A DNA stretch of 64,000 nucleotides from Polynucleobacter sp. MWH-Loch1C5 (GTDB lineage Bacteria; Pseudomonadota; Gammaproteobacteria; Burkholderiales; Burkholderiaceae), in the NCBI RefSeq assembly GCF_018881775.1, contig NZ_JACVPR010000001.1:1-64000 (forward strand). Direction: 5' to 3'. Shown piece by piece: positions 17,234-26,780 of the stretch. The position numbers and the translations under genes were made by a program. Below the pieces are notes generated by a model. That model worked only from the letters and a program-made list of their open reading frames with translations, did no database searches and had not been told where the DNA came from. The number at the start of each line of letters is the position of its first letter. Position 1 is the stretch's first letter.

Positions 17234-17549
17234 GAGAAGAGTTTACTTATTGTTATTAGGTGTTAGCTTATTAGGCTGTTCAAGGCATGACTACGTTACT
17301 TGGCAATGCACTTCACCAGAACAGATTAATGCGAGTGAAAAACCTCTGACCATGATTTTAGACCGTACTGAAATGCGGATACAAAAAGATATTTACTACT
17401 TCTGCGGTAGCTTAGGGCACCAAAGCTTTTTTTCTAAACAATGTCCTGCAGTCAATGCAGAGTCACCAATTAGATTCACCCCCAAAACTGGAGATTTAGA
17501 AATTCGCCAAGGATCCATAACAAATACAATGAAATGCGAATCACTATGA
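17232..17549 (+). CDS. Small lipoprotein of unknown function
   Basis: The 105-residue protein starts MRRVYLLLLGVSLLGC, a lipoprotein signal with lipobox LLGC and lipidated Cys16. The mature part has five more cysteines (for example WQC, YFC, QCP and the final KCES), which could form disulphides. I do not recognise the family. The residue after the lipid Cys is Ser, which would favour the outer membrane by the E. coli rule. No ribosome site is visible; TATATT lies 7 nt before the ATG. The stop overlaps the following DUF1289 gene as ATGA. Confidence 0.65.
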   Translation: MRRVYLLLLGVSLLGCSRHDYVTWQCTSPEQINASEKPLTMILDRTEMRIQKDIYYFCGSLGHQSFFSKQCPAVNAESPIRFTPKTGDLEIRQGSITNTMKCESL

Positions 17550-17779
17550 CGGAATCGAATAAACAAAATAACTCTTTATCTGTTGGCGACAGTGACTCTG
17601 ACTCTCCTTGCATTGGGATTTGCTCAACCTTATTTGATGAGGTATGTCAGGGTTGCGGTCGAACAGCTGAAGAGGTATGTAATTGGGTATTTCTAAGCCC
17701 AGATGAAAAAAAGAAGGTTTGGGAACGCATTACTGCTGAAGGAACAGCAATGCGCTTTAAGAGAACCAACCCAACTTAA
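17546..17779 (+). CDS. DUF1289 domain protein
   Basis: The 77-residue protein contains SPCIGICSTL...CQGCGRTAEEVCNW, the four-cysteine pattern of DUF1289 small proteins, which probably binds a metal or cluster. The start at 17546 overlaps the lipoprotein stop; an ATG at 17534 in the same frame is inside that gene and less likely. It is convergent with ybiT, only 2 nt apart. Confidence 0.82.
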   Translation: MTESNKQNNSLSVGDSDSDSPCIGICSTLFDEVCQGCGRTAEEVCNWVFLSPDEKKKVWERITAEGTAMRFKRTNPT

Positions 17780-17781
17780 CT

Positions 17782-19389
17782 CTAACCGTCTAGATTCTGG
17801 CTTTTAAGGTAGTCTTCGTAGTTACCTTCAAAATCAGTCACCGTTCCATCGCCTTTAACTTCGAGGATTCTCGTGGCGAGTCCCGAAATAAATTCACGGT
17901 CATGCGAAACAAAAATGACGGTGCCATCATATTTTTCTAATGCAACCTGCAAACTTTCGATGGATTCCATATCCATGTGATTGGTTGGCTCATCCATTGC
18001 AAGGACATTGTGTTTTTGGAGCATCAAGCGCCCCCAAATCATTCTCCCCTTCTCACCACCAGAGATGACCTTAACAGACTTACCAATGTCATTACCAGAG
18101 AATAGTAGTCGCCCCAGAGTACCGCGAATCACTTGATCATCATCGCCAGGCTTACCCCACTGCTGCATCCAGTCAAATAAACTCAACTCTTCAGGGAAGT
18201 ACTCATTGGTATCCTGTGGCATGTAGCCCACATTTGCATTTTCAGACCATTTAACATCGCCCTTATCAACTTGAATACCACCAAATCTTTTGCTCAAAAT
18301 GCTCTTCAATAAGGTGGTTTTACCTGCGCCATTTTGACCAATAATGGCTACTTTCTCTCCAGGACGAATGGTCAGCTTGAGGTTCTTGAAAATAGGACGG
18401 TCATATTCTTGAGTAAGACTCGTACATTCAACCGCCATATTATGTAGTTTTTTCTCATACTCAAAACGAATGAATGGGTTTTGACGTGAAGACGGTTTGA
18501 TTTCGACAATCTCAATTTTTTCAAGTTGTTTTTGTCTTGATGTAGCCTGTCGCGCTTTAGATGCATTTGCAGAAAAGCGTCTAACGAAGGCCTGTAATTC
18601 CTCGACCCTCTCTTTAGCCTTAGCATTGGCTGCCATTTGACGCTCACGAGCTTGCATAGAAGCCAGCATGTAAGAATCGTAATTACCCGGATAAACAGTC
18701 AGAGTCCCATAGTCCATATCAGCCATATGTGAGCAGACTGAATTTAAAAAATGACGATCGTGAGAAATAATGATCATCGTACTATTTCGACTATTAAGAA
18801 CTTCCTCTAACCAATGAATAGAATGAATATCTAGGTTATTGGTTGGCTCATCCAATAATAGAACATCTGGATCTGCAAATAATGCCTGAGCTAAGAGAAC
18901 ACGTAACTTCCAGCCAGGGGCCACCTCACTCATTGGACCATTATGTTGATCAATAGGGATGCCGATACCCAACAATAACTCCCCTGCTCTTGCTTCAGCT
19001 GTATAGCCACCATATTCTGCAAATTTAGCTTCTAATTCAGCAGCCTTCATGTAATCTTCATCTGTGGCATCAGGTTTTGCATAAAGAGCGTCACGCTCTG
19101 CAGCGGCCTCCCACATTTCTTGATGTCCCATCATGACAACATCGAGTACGCGTACCTCTTCATAAGCAAATTGATCTTGGCGTAACTTACCCAGACGGAT
19201 GTTGGGTTCAAGAGAAATATTCCCAGCACTTGGCTCTAGATCACCGCCTAAAATTTTCATGAATGTGGACTTGCCACAACCATTAGCGCCAATCAAACCG
19301 TAGCGATTCCCACCGCCAAATTTAACTGAGATATTTTCAAATAGGGGTTTAGCCCCGAACTGCATTGTGATATTTGCTGCTGTAAGCAC
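17782..19389 (-). CDS. ybiT: ABC-F ATPase, YbiT type
   Basis: ABC-F proteins bind the ribosomal E site and regulate translation; they have no membrane domain. The 535-residue protein has two nucleotide-binding domains with Walker [10 protein letters not shown] and GQNGAGKTT, and LSGGE-like signature [10 protein letters not shown], joined by an Arg/Lys-rich linker at about 240-310. The N-terminus [17 protein letters not shown] identifies the YbiT subgroup. The start is GTG with AAGG 6 nt upstream. It follows ldcA on the minus strand after 63 nt. Confidence 0.93.
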   Translation of the reverse strand: MLTAANITMQFGAKPLFENISVKFGGGNRYGLIGANGCGKSTFMKILGGDLEPSAGNISLEPNIRLGKLRQDQFAYEEVRVLDVVMMGHQEMWEAAAERDALYAKPDATDEDYMKAAELEAKFAEYGGYTAEARAGELLLGIGIPIDQHNGPMSEVAPGWKLRVLLAQALFADPDVLLLDEPTNNLDIHSIHWLEEVLNSRNSTMIIISHDRHFLNSVCSHMADMDYGTLTVYPGNYDSYMLASMQARERQMAANAKAKERVEELQAFVRRFSANASKARQATSRQKQLEKIEIVEIKPSSRQNPFIRFEYEKKLHNMAVECTSLTQEYDRPIFKNLKLTIRPGEKVAIIGQNGAGKTTLLKSILSKRFGGIQVDKGDVKWSENANVGYMPQDTNEYFPEELSLFDWMQQWGKPGDDDQVIRGTLGRLLFSGNDIGKSVKVISGGEKGRMIWGRLMLQKHNVLAMDEPTNHMDMESIESLQVALEKYDGTVIFVSHDREFISGLATRILEVKGDGTVTDFEGNYEDYLKSQNLDG

Positions 19390-19452
19390 AATTGGCCTTA
19401 AAAAATAGTAGTAAACATGAGATTTTAACTAATCTCTTTATGAGCGATTGAT

Positions 19453-20367
19453 CTATCTACGAATGATTAACTCGTAACCAGAGCGAGTTGCTTGGAGAGA
19501 GGCTTCTGCCCCAACGGGTAAAGTTAATTTATCCCGACAATGTCCGAAGGGTAAATTCGTGAGTACGGGGCAAGGAATCAGCCTTCTAAGCGTATCCAAT
19601 GCAGACTGTAGGTCATAGCCATTGTCAGTTGCAGATAATTTATATCCACTGATATCACCTACAAGAATCGCCTGTTGACTACTAAGATAGCCGGCGTGTA
19701 AGAGTTGTAAAAGCATTCTCTCAATCCGATACGGATGTTCGTTAATATCTTCAATAAAAAGAATGCCTTGACTCACCTGCTTTACTGTAGGCATGTAAGC
19801 AGTACCTAGCAAACTGACCAAGATTGATAAGTTACCCCCCCACAAAAGACCAGGTCGATTGCTGCTGATATTGAGCTCCTGACTAAGTATTTGTGAGCTC
19901 TCTACAGAGTAATGGATGGTCTTATTAGCCATGGCATCCATAAAATACTTATAAGTAAATTCAGATACCGTAGCGGTAAAATCAGGGTTAAACATGGGCC
20001 CTGCAAAGGAAATCCGAGATGTTTTAGCCAGAAGGGCTAGATTAAATGCCGTAAAGTCACTATGCCCGACTATACGCAAGCCCCGATCAACTTGTTGAGC
20101 AAGCGAATCCCAGTCAATATCTGGGAGCAATCTATGCATTCCATAGCCACCACGCGCGGCCATGACAACAAAGCTTGGGTCAATACTAGACAAATGATTC
20201 AAATCATCAAGACGCTCAGCGTCTGTTCCAGAAAAACGTTGGCTTTGACGCGCCAAACACGCCAGGTTGGATAAATTAAACCCCTGCTCTCTACAAATCT
20301 GGATACCTTGCTCAGCGATTGAAGCATCTTGCAAGGCACCCGATGGAGCAATGAGATGAATATTCAT
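19453..20367 (-). CDS. ldcA: LD-carboxypeptidase (peptidase S66)
   Basis: LdcA removes the terminal D-alanine from muropeptide tetrapeptides during cytoplasmic cell-wall recycling. The 304-residue protein has MAARGGYGMHRLL, the nucleophile Ser103 in GHSDFTA, the acid in FIEDINEHPYRIERM and the His in LPFGHCRDKLTLP. Its ATG overlaps the tadA stop by one base, so it belongs to the queE-queD-tadA-ldcA run. Confidence 0.9.
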   Translation of the reverse strand: MNIHLIAPSGALQDASIAEQGIQICREQGFNLSNLACLARQSQRFSGTDAERLDDLNHLSSIDPSFVVMAARGGYGMHRLLPDIDWDSLAQQVDRGLRIVGHSDFTAFNLALLAKTSRISFAGPMFNPDFTATVSEFTYKYFMDAMANKTIHYSVESSQILSQELNISSNRPGLLWGGNLSILVSLLGTAYMPTVKQVSQGILFIEDINEHPYRIERMLLQLLHAGYLSSQQAILVGDISGYKLSATDNGYDLQSALDTLRRLIPCPVLTNLPFGHCRDKLTLPVGAEASLQATRSGYELIIRR

Positions 20368-20822
20368 TAACGGCGATCTTTAAAAAAATTTTTGAGTAAA
20401 TTTGCACATGAGTCTGATAGTACCCCACCTACGCATTCCGTATGATGATTTAACTTTTTTTCATCAAACAAACTCAGAACACTATGCACACACCCCGTCT
20501 TTAAATCAGCTGCTCCATAAACCAAACGTGAAATCCTTGCATTCATAATGGCCCCTGAGCACATCATGCATGGTTCTAGAGTCACGTAGAGAGTGGTCTC
20601 AGGAAGACGATAGTTATTCATAACTCGACCGGCGTTACGTATAGCCATCATTTCAGCATGAGAACTGGGATCATTTTGACTAATTGGCATATTGTGCCCA
20701 CTACCAATAACAAGCCCATTTTTTACCAAAACAGCTCCAACGGGTACCTCGCCCAAGCGAGCTGCTAACTCAGCCTGTCTTATGGCCATACCCATAAAGT
20801 ACTCGTCAACTTGGCTTGCCAT
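20367..20822 (-). CDS. tadA: tRNA-specific adenosine deaminase
   Basis: TadA converts the wobble adenosine 34 to inosine in tRNA-Arg. The 152-residue protein has the zinc site His55-Ala-Glu57 and PCMMC (Cys85, Cys88), with the flanking SSHAEMMAIR and TLYVTLEPCMMCSGA. The start at 20822 was chosen because it gives the family length and M-A-S-Q; the frame is open further upstream, but that lies inside queD. The two genes overlap by 17 nt. Confidence 0.92.
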   Translation of the reverse strand: MASQVDEYFMGMAIRQAELAARLGEVPVGAVLVKNGLVIGSGHNMPISQNDPSSHAEMMAIRNAGRVMNNYRLPETTLYVTLEPCMMCSGAIMNARISRLVYGAADLKTGCVHSVLSLFDEKKLNHHTECVGGVLSDSCANLLKNFFKDRR

Positions 20823-21270
20823 AAGCGTCTGCCCAACAATTGGGAGTTTCATATAAGCGAACTCTATGCAAAGAGAGTCGGCCGCTATAGTTTTTCTGAA
20901 AAAGTGGTTCCAGCGTTTCGAAGGCAATTTTTGCTAGGTTCTCGATCGTTGGAATCAAGTCAATCACAACAGTTTTATGCCCCGGTATTGCATTTAAGAA
21001 GTTAACAAGTACCAGATCATCTTTAGCGACAATAAAGGAATGATCCCAACGATCAACGATATGTTCGTTAGTGATTTTTTTTATATCACCAAAATCTAAA
21101 ACCATACCCTCGTCGGCATCACCGTGCTTTTCTTGAACGGCACCCCGAAGAGTAACCTCAATGACATAACGGTGACCATGTAAATGTTTACATTGGCCAC
21201 CATGATGTGGAATTCGGTGCCCTGCATCAAATTCAAGGCGGCGTGTGATATCGATTGAAGAGTTCAACAT
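20806..21270 (-). CDS. queD: 6-carboxytetrahydropterin synthase
   Basis: QueD makes 6-carboxy-5,6,7,8-tetrahydropterin from dihydroneopterin triphosphate in the queuosine pathway. The 154-residue protein has zinc ligands His18, His31 and His33 and catalytic Cys27 in HHGGQCKHLHGH, plus ETPNCWADAY near the end. It follows queE after 3 nt and overlaps tadA. Confidence 0.93.
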   Translation of the reverse strand: MLNSSIDITRRLEFDAGHRIPHHGGQCKHLHGHRYVIEVTLRGAVQEKHGDADEGMVLDFGDIKKITNEHIVDRWDHSFIVAKDDLVLVNFLNAIPGHKTVVIDLIPTIENLAKIAFETLEPLFQKNYSGRLSLHRVRLYETPNCWADAYGKPS

Positions 21271-21273
21271 GCT

Positions 21274-21927
21274 TTAACGTATTCCTATCCACTTGTGATT
21301 TTGCATACTCAAACGCCATTTAGGTCGCATCTGGCAAATTCGTACAGCCTCCTGTATATGCTGCGATTGCTGAGCATCATCTAGAGGTTGAATGAAAAAA
21401 TGCTTGAATGACATTTTTTCATAACGAGCTAAAACCTTATCTATATCTTCAGAGTAGCCTAATTGAGGCCAAACTAGTTTAATCTCATCGGCCTGAAGAA
21501 TACGCAGATCTGATCCAGATTTAGGGCTGAGACAAACCCAATCTACGCCTTTAGGAAGCTCTAGAGTCCCATTGGTTTCAATAGCAACCTCAAAACCCCT
21601 TAACTTGACAGCTTTGATTAATGGCTCATCGAGCTGCAAAAGAGGTTCTCCACCCGTAAAAACAACATATTTATGTTTGGGGTCAGCATCGCCCCAAAAC
21701 TGATCTATGTGCTTTGCCAGTGAATCTGCATCTGCAAACTTGCCTCCACCTAAGCCATCTGTACCAACAAAATCTGTGTCACAAAATTTACAAATGGCAC
21801 CTGCCCGATCCTCTTCTCTCCCCGACCAGAGATTACAACCTGAAAAGCGACAAAAAACTGCCACTCGCCCAGCATGGGCCCCCTCTCCTTGGAGGGTGAA
21901 GAAAACTTCTTTAACGCTATAGGTCAT
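21274..21927 (-). CDS. queE: 7-carboxy-7-deazaguanine synthase (radical SAM)
   Basis: QueE makes 7-carboxy-7-deazaguanine, the third step to queuosine. In this 217-residue protein the cluster cysteines are C31, C46 and C49, giving a CX14CX2C motif in place of the usual CX3CX2C. This longer spacing is known from the Burkholderia enzyme. The N-terminus YSVKEVFFTLQGEGAHAGR and FTGGEPLLQ are typical. It heads the queE-queD-tadA-ldcA run. Confidence 0.95.
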   Translation of the reverse strand: MTYSVKEVFFTLQGEGAHAGRVAVFCRFSGCNLWSGREEDRAGAICKFCDTDFVGTDGLGGGKFADADSLAKHIDQFWGDADPKHKYVVFTGGEPLLQLDEPLIKAVKLRGFEVAIETNGTLELPKGVDWVCLSPKSGSDLRILQADEIKLVWPQLGYSEDIDKVLARYEKMSFKHFFIQPLDDAQQSQHIQEAVRICQMRPKWRLSMQNHKWIGIR

Positions 21928-22040
21928 AATGATCGATTAGAACTTACTCTGAGATAGCTAGGTATTTGATTTTACTAGCATTTGTATTTATCAATAAAAA
22001 TCTTTTGCTTAAGTTGCAATGACATATAAAGGTAATATCG

Positions 22041-22388
22041 ATGACACAAGTTTTTGGCATTAAAAATTGCGACACAATGAAAAAAGCATGCGCTTGGCTC
22101 GATCAACATGGCATTCAATATGAGTTCATCGACTACAAAAAAAGTGGCGTTGTAGCAGGTCAAATTCAGCTATGGTGCAGCTTGTCTGACTGGAAAATCC
22201 TCGTGAATCAACGTGGTACAACCTGGAAGAAGATACCTGATCTAGAAAAAACCCCTCTTGATGAAACCCGGGCTAAGCAATTAATGATCACTTACCCGAG
22301 CCTGATTAAACGACCGATCGTTCTACATAAGGGGAAAATGATTATTGGCTTTAACGAAGACCTCTTTGAAAATTTTTTTAAAGAGTAG
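22041..22388 (+). CDS. ArsC/Spx-family reductase-like protein (YffB type)
   Basis: The 115-residue thioredoxin-fold protein begins with GIKNCDTMKKA (Cys10), typical of the YffB/ArsC-like group, and ends with FNEDLFENFF. It lacks the second Cys of Spx switches. Family members may reduce glutathione mixed disulphides; the exact role is unknown. AAGGTAA lies about 8 nt before the ATG. It is convergent with guaA, 6 nt apart. Confidence 0.85.
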   Translation: MTQVFGIKNCDTMKKACAWLDQHGIQYEFIDYKKSGVVAGQIQLWCSLSDWKILVNQRGTTWKKIPDLEKTPLDETRAKQLMITYPSLIKRPIVLHKGKMIIGFNEDLFENFFKE

Positions 22389-22394
22389 CCAATC

Positions 22395-24002
22395 TTACTC
22401 CCACTCAATCGTTGCAGGTGGCTTTCCGCTAATGTCATACACCACACGGTTAATCCCGCGTACCTCATTAATGATGCGATTGGAAACACGACCCAAGAGA
22501 TCATGTGGTAGATGAGCCCAATGGGCCGTCATAAAGTCTTGCGTTTGGACAGCGCGTAATGCCACAACGTACTCGTAGGTTCTACCATCTCCCATGACAC
22601 CCACTGATTTAACAGGTAAAAATACTGCGAATGCCTGACTAGTCAATTCATACCATGATTTACCACTGTTCTCTTCAATAGTCGAACGTAGCTCTTCAAT
22701 AAAGATTGCATCTGCTTTACGTAACAAATCAGCAAAATCTTTTTTCACTTCTCCAAGAATTCTCACGCCTAAGCCAGGCCCTGGGAAAGGATGACGATAA
22801 ACCATTTCATGAGGCAACCCTAATGCAACCCCCAGCTCTCTAACCTCATCTTTAAATAACTCTCTAAGAGGCTCTAGCAACTGCAAATGCATATCGTCAG
22901 GTAAACCACCCACATTGTGATGACTCTTGATTGTGTGGGCACCTTTTTTGCCTTTGCCTGCAGACTCAATCACGTCAGGGTAAATGGTTCCTTGTGCCAA
23001 CCATTTAGCATTTTTAATTTTGGCAGACTCTCGCTGAAAGACCTCCACAAACTCTTTCCCAATTATTTTTCTCTTTTGCTCAGGATCTGATACCCCTGCG
23101 AGTTCACCCATAAATTGTTGGGTAGCGTCAACATGAATTACCTTGACACCTAAATTTTTAGCAAACATATCCATGACCATTTGCCCTTCGTTTAAGCGCA
23201 AAAGACCATGATCCACGAATACACAGGTTAACTGAGAGCCAATCGCTCGATGTATCAATGCTGCCGCAACACTAGAATCCACTCCGCCCGACAAACCGAG
23301 AATCACCTCGTCTTGCCCAACCTGATCTCTAATTTTGGCTACTGCCTCACTAATGTAATCCCCCATTACCCAATCAGTGCGACATTGGCAAATACCATGA
23401 ACAAATCTTTCTAGAATGGCTCTGCCTTGCAAAGTATGAGTGACTTCTGGGTGAAACTGAACAGCATAAAACTGTCTAGCCTCATCAGCCATACCAGCAA
23501 TAGGACACGACTCCGTCGATGCCATCAGCTTAAAGCCGGGCGGTAATTCAGTCACTGAATCACCATGACTCATCCATACTTTTAGAATACCGTGGCCTTC
23601 AGGTGTCGAGTGATCTTGAATGCCATTGAACAGCGGAGTATGGCCCCTGGCACGAACCTCTGCATATCCAAACTCCCTGGACTTACCTAAGGATTCGGCA
23701 GTAGCTACACAACCCCCTAATTGAGCTGCCATGGTTTGCATGCCATAACAGATACCAAGAACTGGAACACCTAACTGGAACACAATCTCAGGAGCTCGTG
23801 GCGTGTCCCCCTCTGTGACGGAGCTAGGACCGCCGGACAAGATAATTCCCTTACAACCCTGTTCTTTTACAAATGCCTCTATCCAAGCCGAATCGACATC
23901 GTAGGGATGAATCTCTGAGTAAACACGGGCCTCTCTAACGCGTCTAGCAATTAACTGAGTAACCTGAGACCCGAAGTCTAATATTAGTATTTTGTCGTGC
24001 AC
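22395..24002 (-). CDS. guaA: GMP synthase (glutamine-hydrolysing)
   Basis: GuaA aminates XMP to GMP. The 535-residue protein has the glutaminase domain (1 to about 200) with LDFGSQ, the nucleophile in GICYGMQ and FHPEVTH. The ATP pyrophosphatase domain has the P-loop GLSGGVDSS, and the C-terminal dimerisation domain ends with the usual KPPATIEWE. It follows guaB after 11 nt, forming the guaBA operon. Confidence 0.97.
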   Translation of the reverse strand: MHDKILILDFGSQVTQLIARRVREARVYSEIHPYDVDSAWIEAFVKEQGCKGIILSGGPSSVTEGDTPRAPEIVFQLGVPVLGICYGMQTMAAQLGGCVATAESLGKSREFGYAEVRARGHTPLFNGIQDHSTPEGHGILKVWMSHGDSVTELPPGFKLMASTESCPIAGMADEARQFYAVQFHPEVTHTLQGRAILERFVHGICQCRTDWVMGDYISEAVAKIRDQVGQDEVILGLSGGVDSSVAAALIHRAIGSQLTCVFVDHGLLRLNEGQMVMDMFAKNLGVKVIHVDATQQFMGELAGVSDPEQKRKIIGKEFVEVFQRESAKIKNAKWLAQGTIYPDVIESAGKGKKGAHTIKSHHNVGGLPDDMHLQLLEPLRELFKDEVRELGVALGLPHEMVYRHPFPGPGLGVRILGEVKKDFADLLRKADAIFIEELRSTIEENSGKSWYELTSQAFAVFLPVKSVGVMGDGRTYEYVVALRAVQTQDFMTAHWAHLPHDLLGRVSNRIINEVRGINRVVYDISGKPPATIEWE

Positions 24003-24013
24003 GAAAAATCCGA

Positions 24014-25477
24014 TTAATCGATATGGTAATTGGGTGCTTCTTTAGTAATTTGTACATCGTGAACGTGAGATTCACGCATTCCGGCCGATGTAATTTCGAC
24101 AAAGGTTGCTTTTTGATGTAATTCATCAATCGTCTGACAACCACAATACCCCATGGATGAGCGAATGCCACCTGTCAATTGATGGATGATGGTTAACACA
24201 CTACCCTTGTAAGGAACTCTGCCTTCGATACCTTCTGGTACCAACTTATCGACATTAGCACTGTTGTCTTCTTGGAAGTAACGATCTGCGGCTCCATCCT
24301 TCATCGCTCCCACCGAGCCCATACCTCGATAGCTCTTATAAGAGCGACCCTGATATAGAAAAACTTCCCCTGGTGACTCTTCGGTACCGGCAAACATACC
24401 ACCCATCATTACGCAATGTGCACCTGCCGCTAGAGCTTTAGAAATATCTCCAGAATAACGCACACCACCATCTGCAATTAATGGTACCCCTGTACCCTCT
24501 AGAGCTTTTGCAACATTCACAACTGCGCTAATCTGAGGTACACCCACACCTGCAACGATACGTGTAGTACAGATAGATCCTGGGCCAATACCGACCTTGA
24601 CACCATCAGCGCCATGATCAACTAGTGCACGTGCGGCATCAGCGGTTGCTATATTGCCGCCAATCACTTGAATGTGTGGGTAGTTAGACTTCACCCATTT
24701 GACTCGATCTAGGACGCCCTGTGAGTGACCGTGAGCCGTATCAACCACAATAACGTCGACACCGGCTTTGACCAATAACTCTACTCGTTCATCATTATCC
24801 GGGCCTACGCCAACAGCGGCGCCAGCCAATAATTGGCCACGACTATCCTTGCTTGCATTAGGATGTTCTTTTGCCTTAAGAATATCTTTAACAGTAATCA
24901 GGCCTTTAAGTTCAAAGGCGTCATTTACAACTAACACACGTTCGAGGCGGTGCTTATTCATTAAGCGTTTAGCTTCTTCAGGGCTCGCCCCCTCACGTAC
25001 AGTCACGAGACGCTCTTGAGGCGTCATCTTTTCTCTGACTTTTGCGTCTAAATCTTCTTCAAAGCGTAAATCTCGATTCGTAATTATTCCAACAACTGTT
25101 TTACCTTCTAGAACTGGAAAACCAGAAAATCCATGCTCACGTGACAGTTGGAGCACATGCCTTACTGTCATTTCTGGAGTAATGGTGATGGGATCTCTTA
25201 ATACGCCCGATTCATAACGCTTAACCTTAGCGACTTCTCTGGCCTGTTCGCTCGGTTTTAAATTTTTATGAATAATACCGATACCACCCTCTTGAGCCAT
25301 GACGATCGCAAGACGACCTTCGGTAACGGTATCCATGGCAGCAGACACCAGTGGAATATTGATGGAAATATCGCGTGTTAACTTGGTACCCAAGCGGGTA
25401 TCACGCGGCAAAACAGCCGAATAGGCTGGAACCAGTAGCACATCATCAAAAGTAAGTGCTTTTTGTATGAGTCTCAT
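24014..25477 (-). CDS. guaB: IMP dehydrogenase
   Basis: GuaB oxidises IMP to XMP, the first committed step to GMP. The 487-residue protein has the TIM barrel with [14 protein letters not shown] at the start, two CBS domains (about 93-205), the catalytic Cys in GSICTTR, and the flap segment with [11 protein letters not shown] clear promoter lies at 25505-25532. Confidence 0.97.
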   Translation of the reverse strand: MRLIQKALTFDDVLLVPAYSAVLPRDTRLGTKLTRDISINIPLVSAAMDTVTEGRLAIVMAQEGGIGIIHKNLKPSEQAREVAKVKRYESGVLRDPITITPEMTVRHVLQLSREHGFSGFPVLEGKTVVGIITNRDLRFEEDLDAKVREKMTPQERLVTVREGASPEEAKRLMNKHRLERVLVVNDAFELKGLITVKDILKAKEHPNASKDSRGQLLAGAAVGVGPDNDERVELLVKAGVDVIVVDTAHGHSQGVLDRVKWVKSNYPHIQVIGGNIATADAARALVDHGADGVKVGIGPGSICTTRIVAGVGVPQISAVVNVAKALEGTGVPLIADGGVRYSGDISKALAAGAHCVMMGGMFAGTEESPGEVFLYQGRSYKSYRGMGSVGAMKDGAADRYFQEDNSANVDKLVPEGIEGRVPYKGSVLTIIHQLTGGIRSSMGYCGCQTIDELHQKATFVEITSAGMRESHVHDVQITKEAPNYHID

Positions 25478-25504
25478 GCAAAACCCCTATGCGCAAAAGC
25501 GAAT

Positions 25505-25532
25505 TATAGAGGTTTTTAGCTCCGACTCAAAA
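25505..25532 (-). promoter_or_regulatory. Promoter of guaBA
   Basis: Read on the minus strand, TTGAGT (25527-25532), a 16-nt spacer and a perfect TATAAT (25505-25510) form a sigma70-type promoter. Initiation near 25498 would give a leader of about 20 nt. The -35 lies inside the end of rnfH, so guaBA has its own promoter. Confidence 0.75.
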
Positions 25533-25866
25533 AACGGCCTTTTCTACCTGCAGCTTTAGCCTGTAAACGTGCATCTTTGTTTTTATTTGCTTTTTTACGC
25601 CGCGCTTCCATTGGGTCAATCAATAAGGGACTATAGATTTCAAGGCGATCACCATCATAAAACGGACTATCCCAATCCTTTCTCTTACCAAAAACGCCAA
25701 ACATACCTTTGCGATTAACCCGAGGGTCTGCAGGACCATCAAATATACCTAGGGCTTTTAAAACAGCCCCTACAGTCAATGGTTCGTTTAGAGGAAGCTC
25801 ATAAGAAACTAATTGAAGCGGTTCCTGACGTGCATCACAGACGGTTAATTTAATTTTTTTCACCAT
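25516..25866 (-). CDS. rnfH: RnfH family ubiquitin-like protein
   Basis: The 116-residue protein has the ubiquitin-like fold of Rnf[11 protein letters not shown], the GDRLEIYSPLLIDPMEARR segment, and a basic C-terminal tail. The role is unknown; it is usually next to ratA. The start at 25866 (MVKKIKLTV) was chosen as the family start; upstream codons lie inside ratA. The two overlap by 17 nt. Confidence 0.9.
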   Translation of the reverse strand: MVKKIKLTVCDARQEPLQLVSYELPLNEPLTVGAVLKALGIFDGPADPRVNRKGMFGVFGKRKDWDSPFYDGDRLEIYSPLLIDPMEARRKKANKNKDARLQAKAAGRKGRFLSRS

Positions 25867-26290
25867 ACACCTGATCAGCTCGCTTAACAAAACCATCCAC
25901 AAATGTAGAGGCAATCACATTGAATACTGGCCCAATGATCTTTTCAAGTAGAAGACTTGAAAACTCGTAATGAAGTTTAAATTCGACCTTACACGCATCT
26001 TCTCTCAAACCGGTAAATCGCCAATGTCCATGAAACTTCTTAAATGGCCCATCCACAAAGCTCATATCGATAGATTCAGGCCTACGGTTGCTATTGCGAG
26101 TATGAAAAAATTGCTCAAGGCCCTTAAATCGAATATGAATCTTTGCATCTAGAACCTCCTCCGATTGTTCATAGATCTCTACGCCACCACACCACGGCAA
26201 AAAATCAGGGTACTTGGCAACATCGATTACCAAGTTATACATGCTCTCTGCGGAATGCCTAATTAGTACGGTCTTAAATACGTCTGCCAT
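25850..26290 (-). CDS. ratA: RatA-family START-like protein
   Basis: The 146-residue protein has the START-like/polyketide-cyclase fold: [27 protein letters not shown] at the start and [25 protein letters not shown] at the end. The E. coli homologue RatA (YfjG) was reported to block 70S assembly, while the eukaryotic homologue Coq10 binds ubiquinone, so the role is disputed. It is divergent from smpB with 24 nt between starts, the usual arrangement. Confidence 0.9.
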   Translation of the reverse strand: MADVFKTVLIRHSAESMYNLVIDVAKYPDFLPWCGGVEIYEQSEEVLDAKIHIRFKGLEQFFHTRNSNRRPESIDMSFVDGPFKKFHGHWRFTGLREDACKVEFKLHYEFSSLLLEKIIGPVFNVIASTFVDGFVKRADQVYGEKN

Positions 26291-26314
26291 AATTGCTATT
26301 CTAACGAGTTATTT

Positions 26315-26773
26315 ATGAGCATTATTGACAACAAAAAAGCCCTCTTTGATTATTTCATCGAAGAACGTTTTGAAGCCGGCCTTGTATTACAGGGGTGGGA
26401 GGTCAAAGCGATTCGAGAGGGTCGAGTACAAATTAAAGAAGCTTATGTGGTTGTCAGGGATGCGGAATTATTTCTGATCGGTTGCCATATCAGCCCTCTA
26501 ATCTCAGCCTCTACTCATGTTCATACAGATCCAGTACGCACACGTAAATTGTTACTCAATGCCGCTGAAATCAGAAAATTAATTGGCAAAGTGGAGCAAC
26601 GTGGCTACACGCTAGTTCCCTTAAACCTTCATTACAGCAAGGGTCGCGTTAAGTGTGATGTTGGTCTTGCTCGAGGAAAAAAACTACACGACAAAAGAGA
26701 TGCTAGCAAAGATCGTGACTGGCAAATAGAAAAAGCCCGATTGATGAAATCGGGCTCGAGAATCAAAGACTAG
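26315..26773 (+). CDS. smpB: SsrA-binding protein SmpB
   Basis: SmpB binds tmRNA and delivers it to stalled ribosomes. The 152-residue protein has the OB-fold core with [52 protein letters not shown] and a basic C-terminal tail. The codons of the tail also form a terminator hairpin for the convergent ppsA. Confidence 0.96.
   Translation: MSIIDNKKALFDYFIEERFEAGLVLQGWEVKAIREGRVQIKEAYVVVRDAELFLIGCHISPLISASTHVHTDPVRTRKLLLNAAEIRKLIGKVEQRGYTLVPLNLHYSKGRVKCDVGLARGKKLHDKRDASKDRDWQIEKARLMKSGSRIKD
26722..26756 (-). terminator. Terminator of ppsA inside the 3' end of smpB
   Basis: Read on the minus strand, AGCCCGAT (26749-26756) pairs with ATCGGGCT (26734-26741) around a 7-nt loop and is followed by TTTTTCTATTTG. 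This is a good intrinsic terminator for ppsA, 25-60 nt after its stop. It lies wholly in smpB codons. On the plus strand no T tract follows, so smpB itself is not terminated there. Confidence 0.82.
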
Positions 26774-26780
26774 CCTAACT

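Noticed and set aside
19390..19452. Terminator between ldcA and ybiT
   Set aside because: GAGATT/AATCTC gives only a 6-bp stem with no clear T tract, so it is too weak to call.
21928..22040. preQ1 riboswitch before queE
   Set aside because: The queuosine genes made this worth looking for, but I see no preQ1-type stem, loop or A-rich tail in the 113-nt gap.
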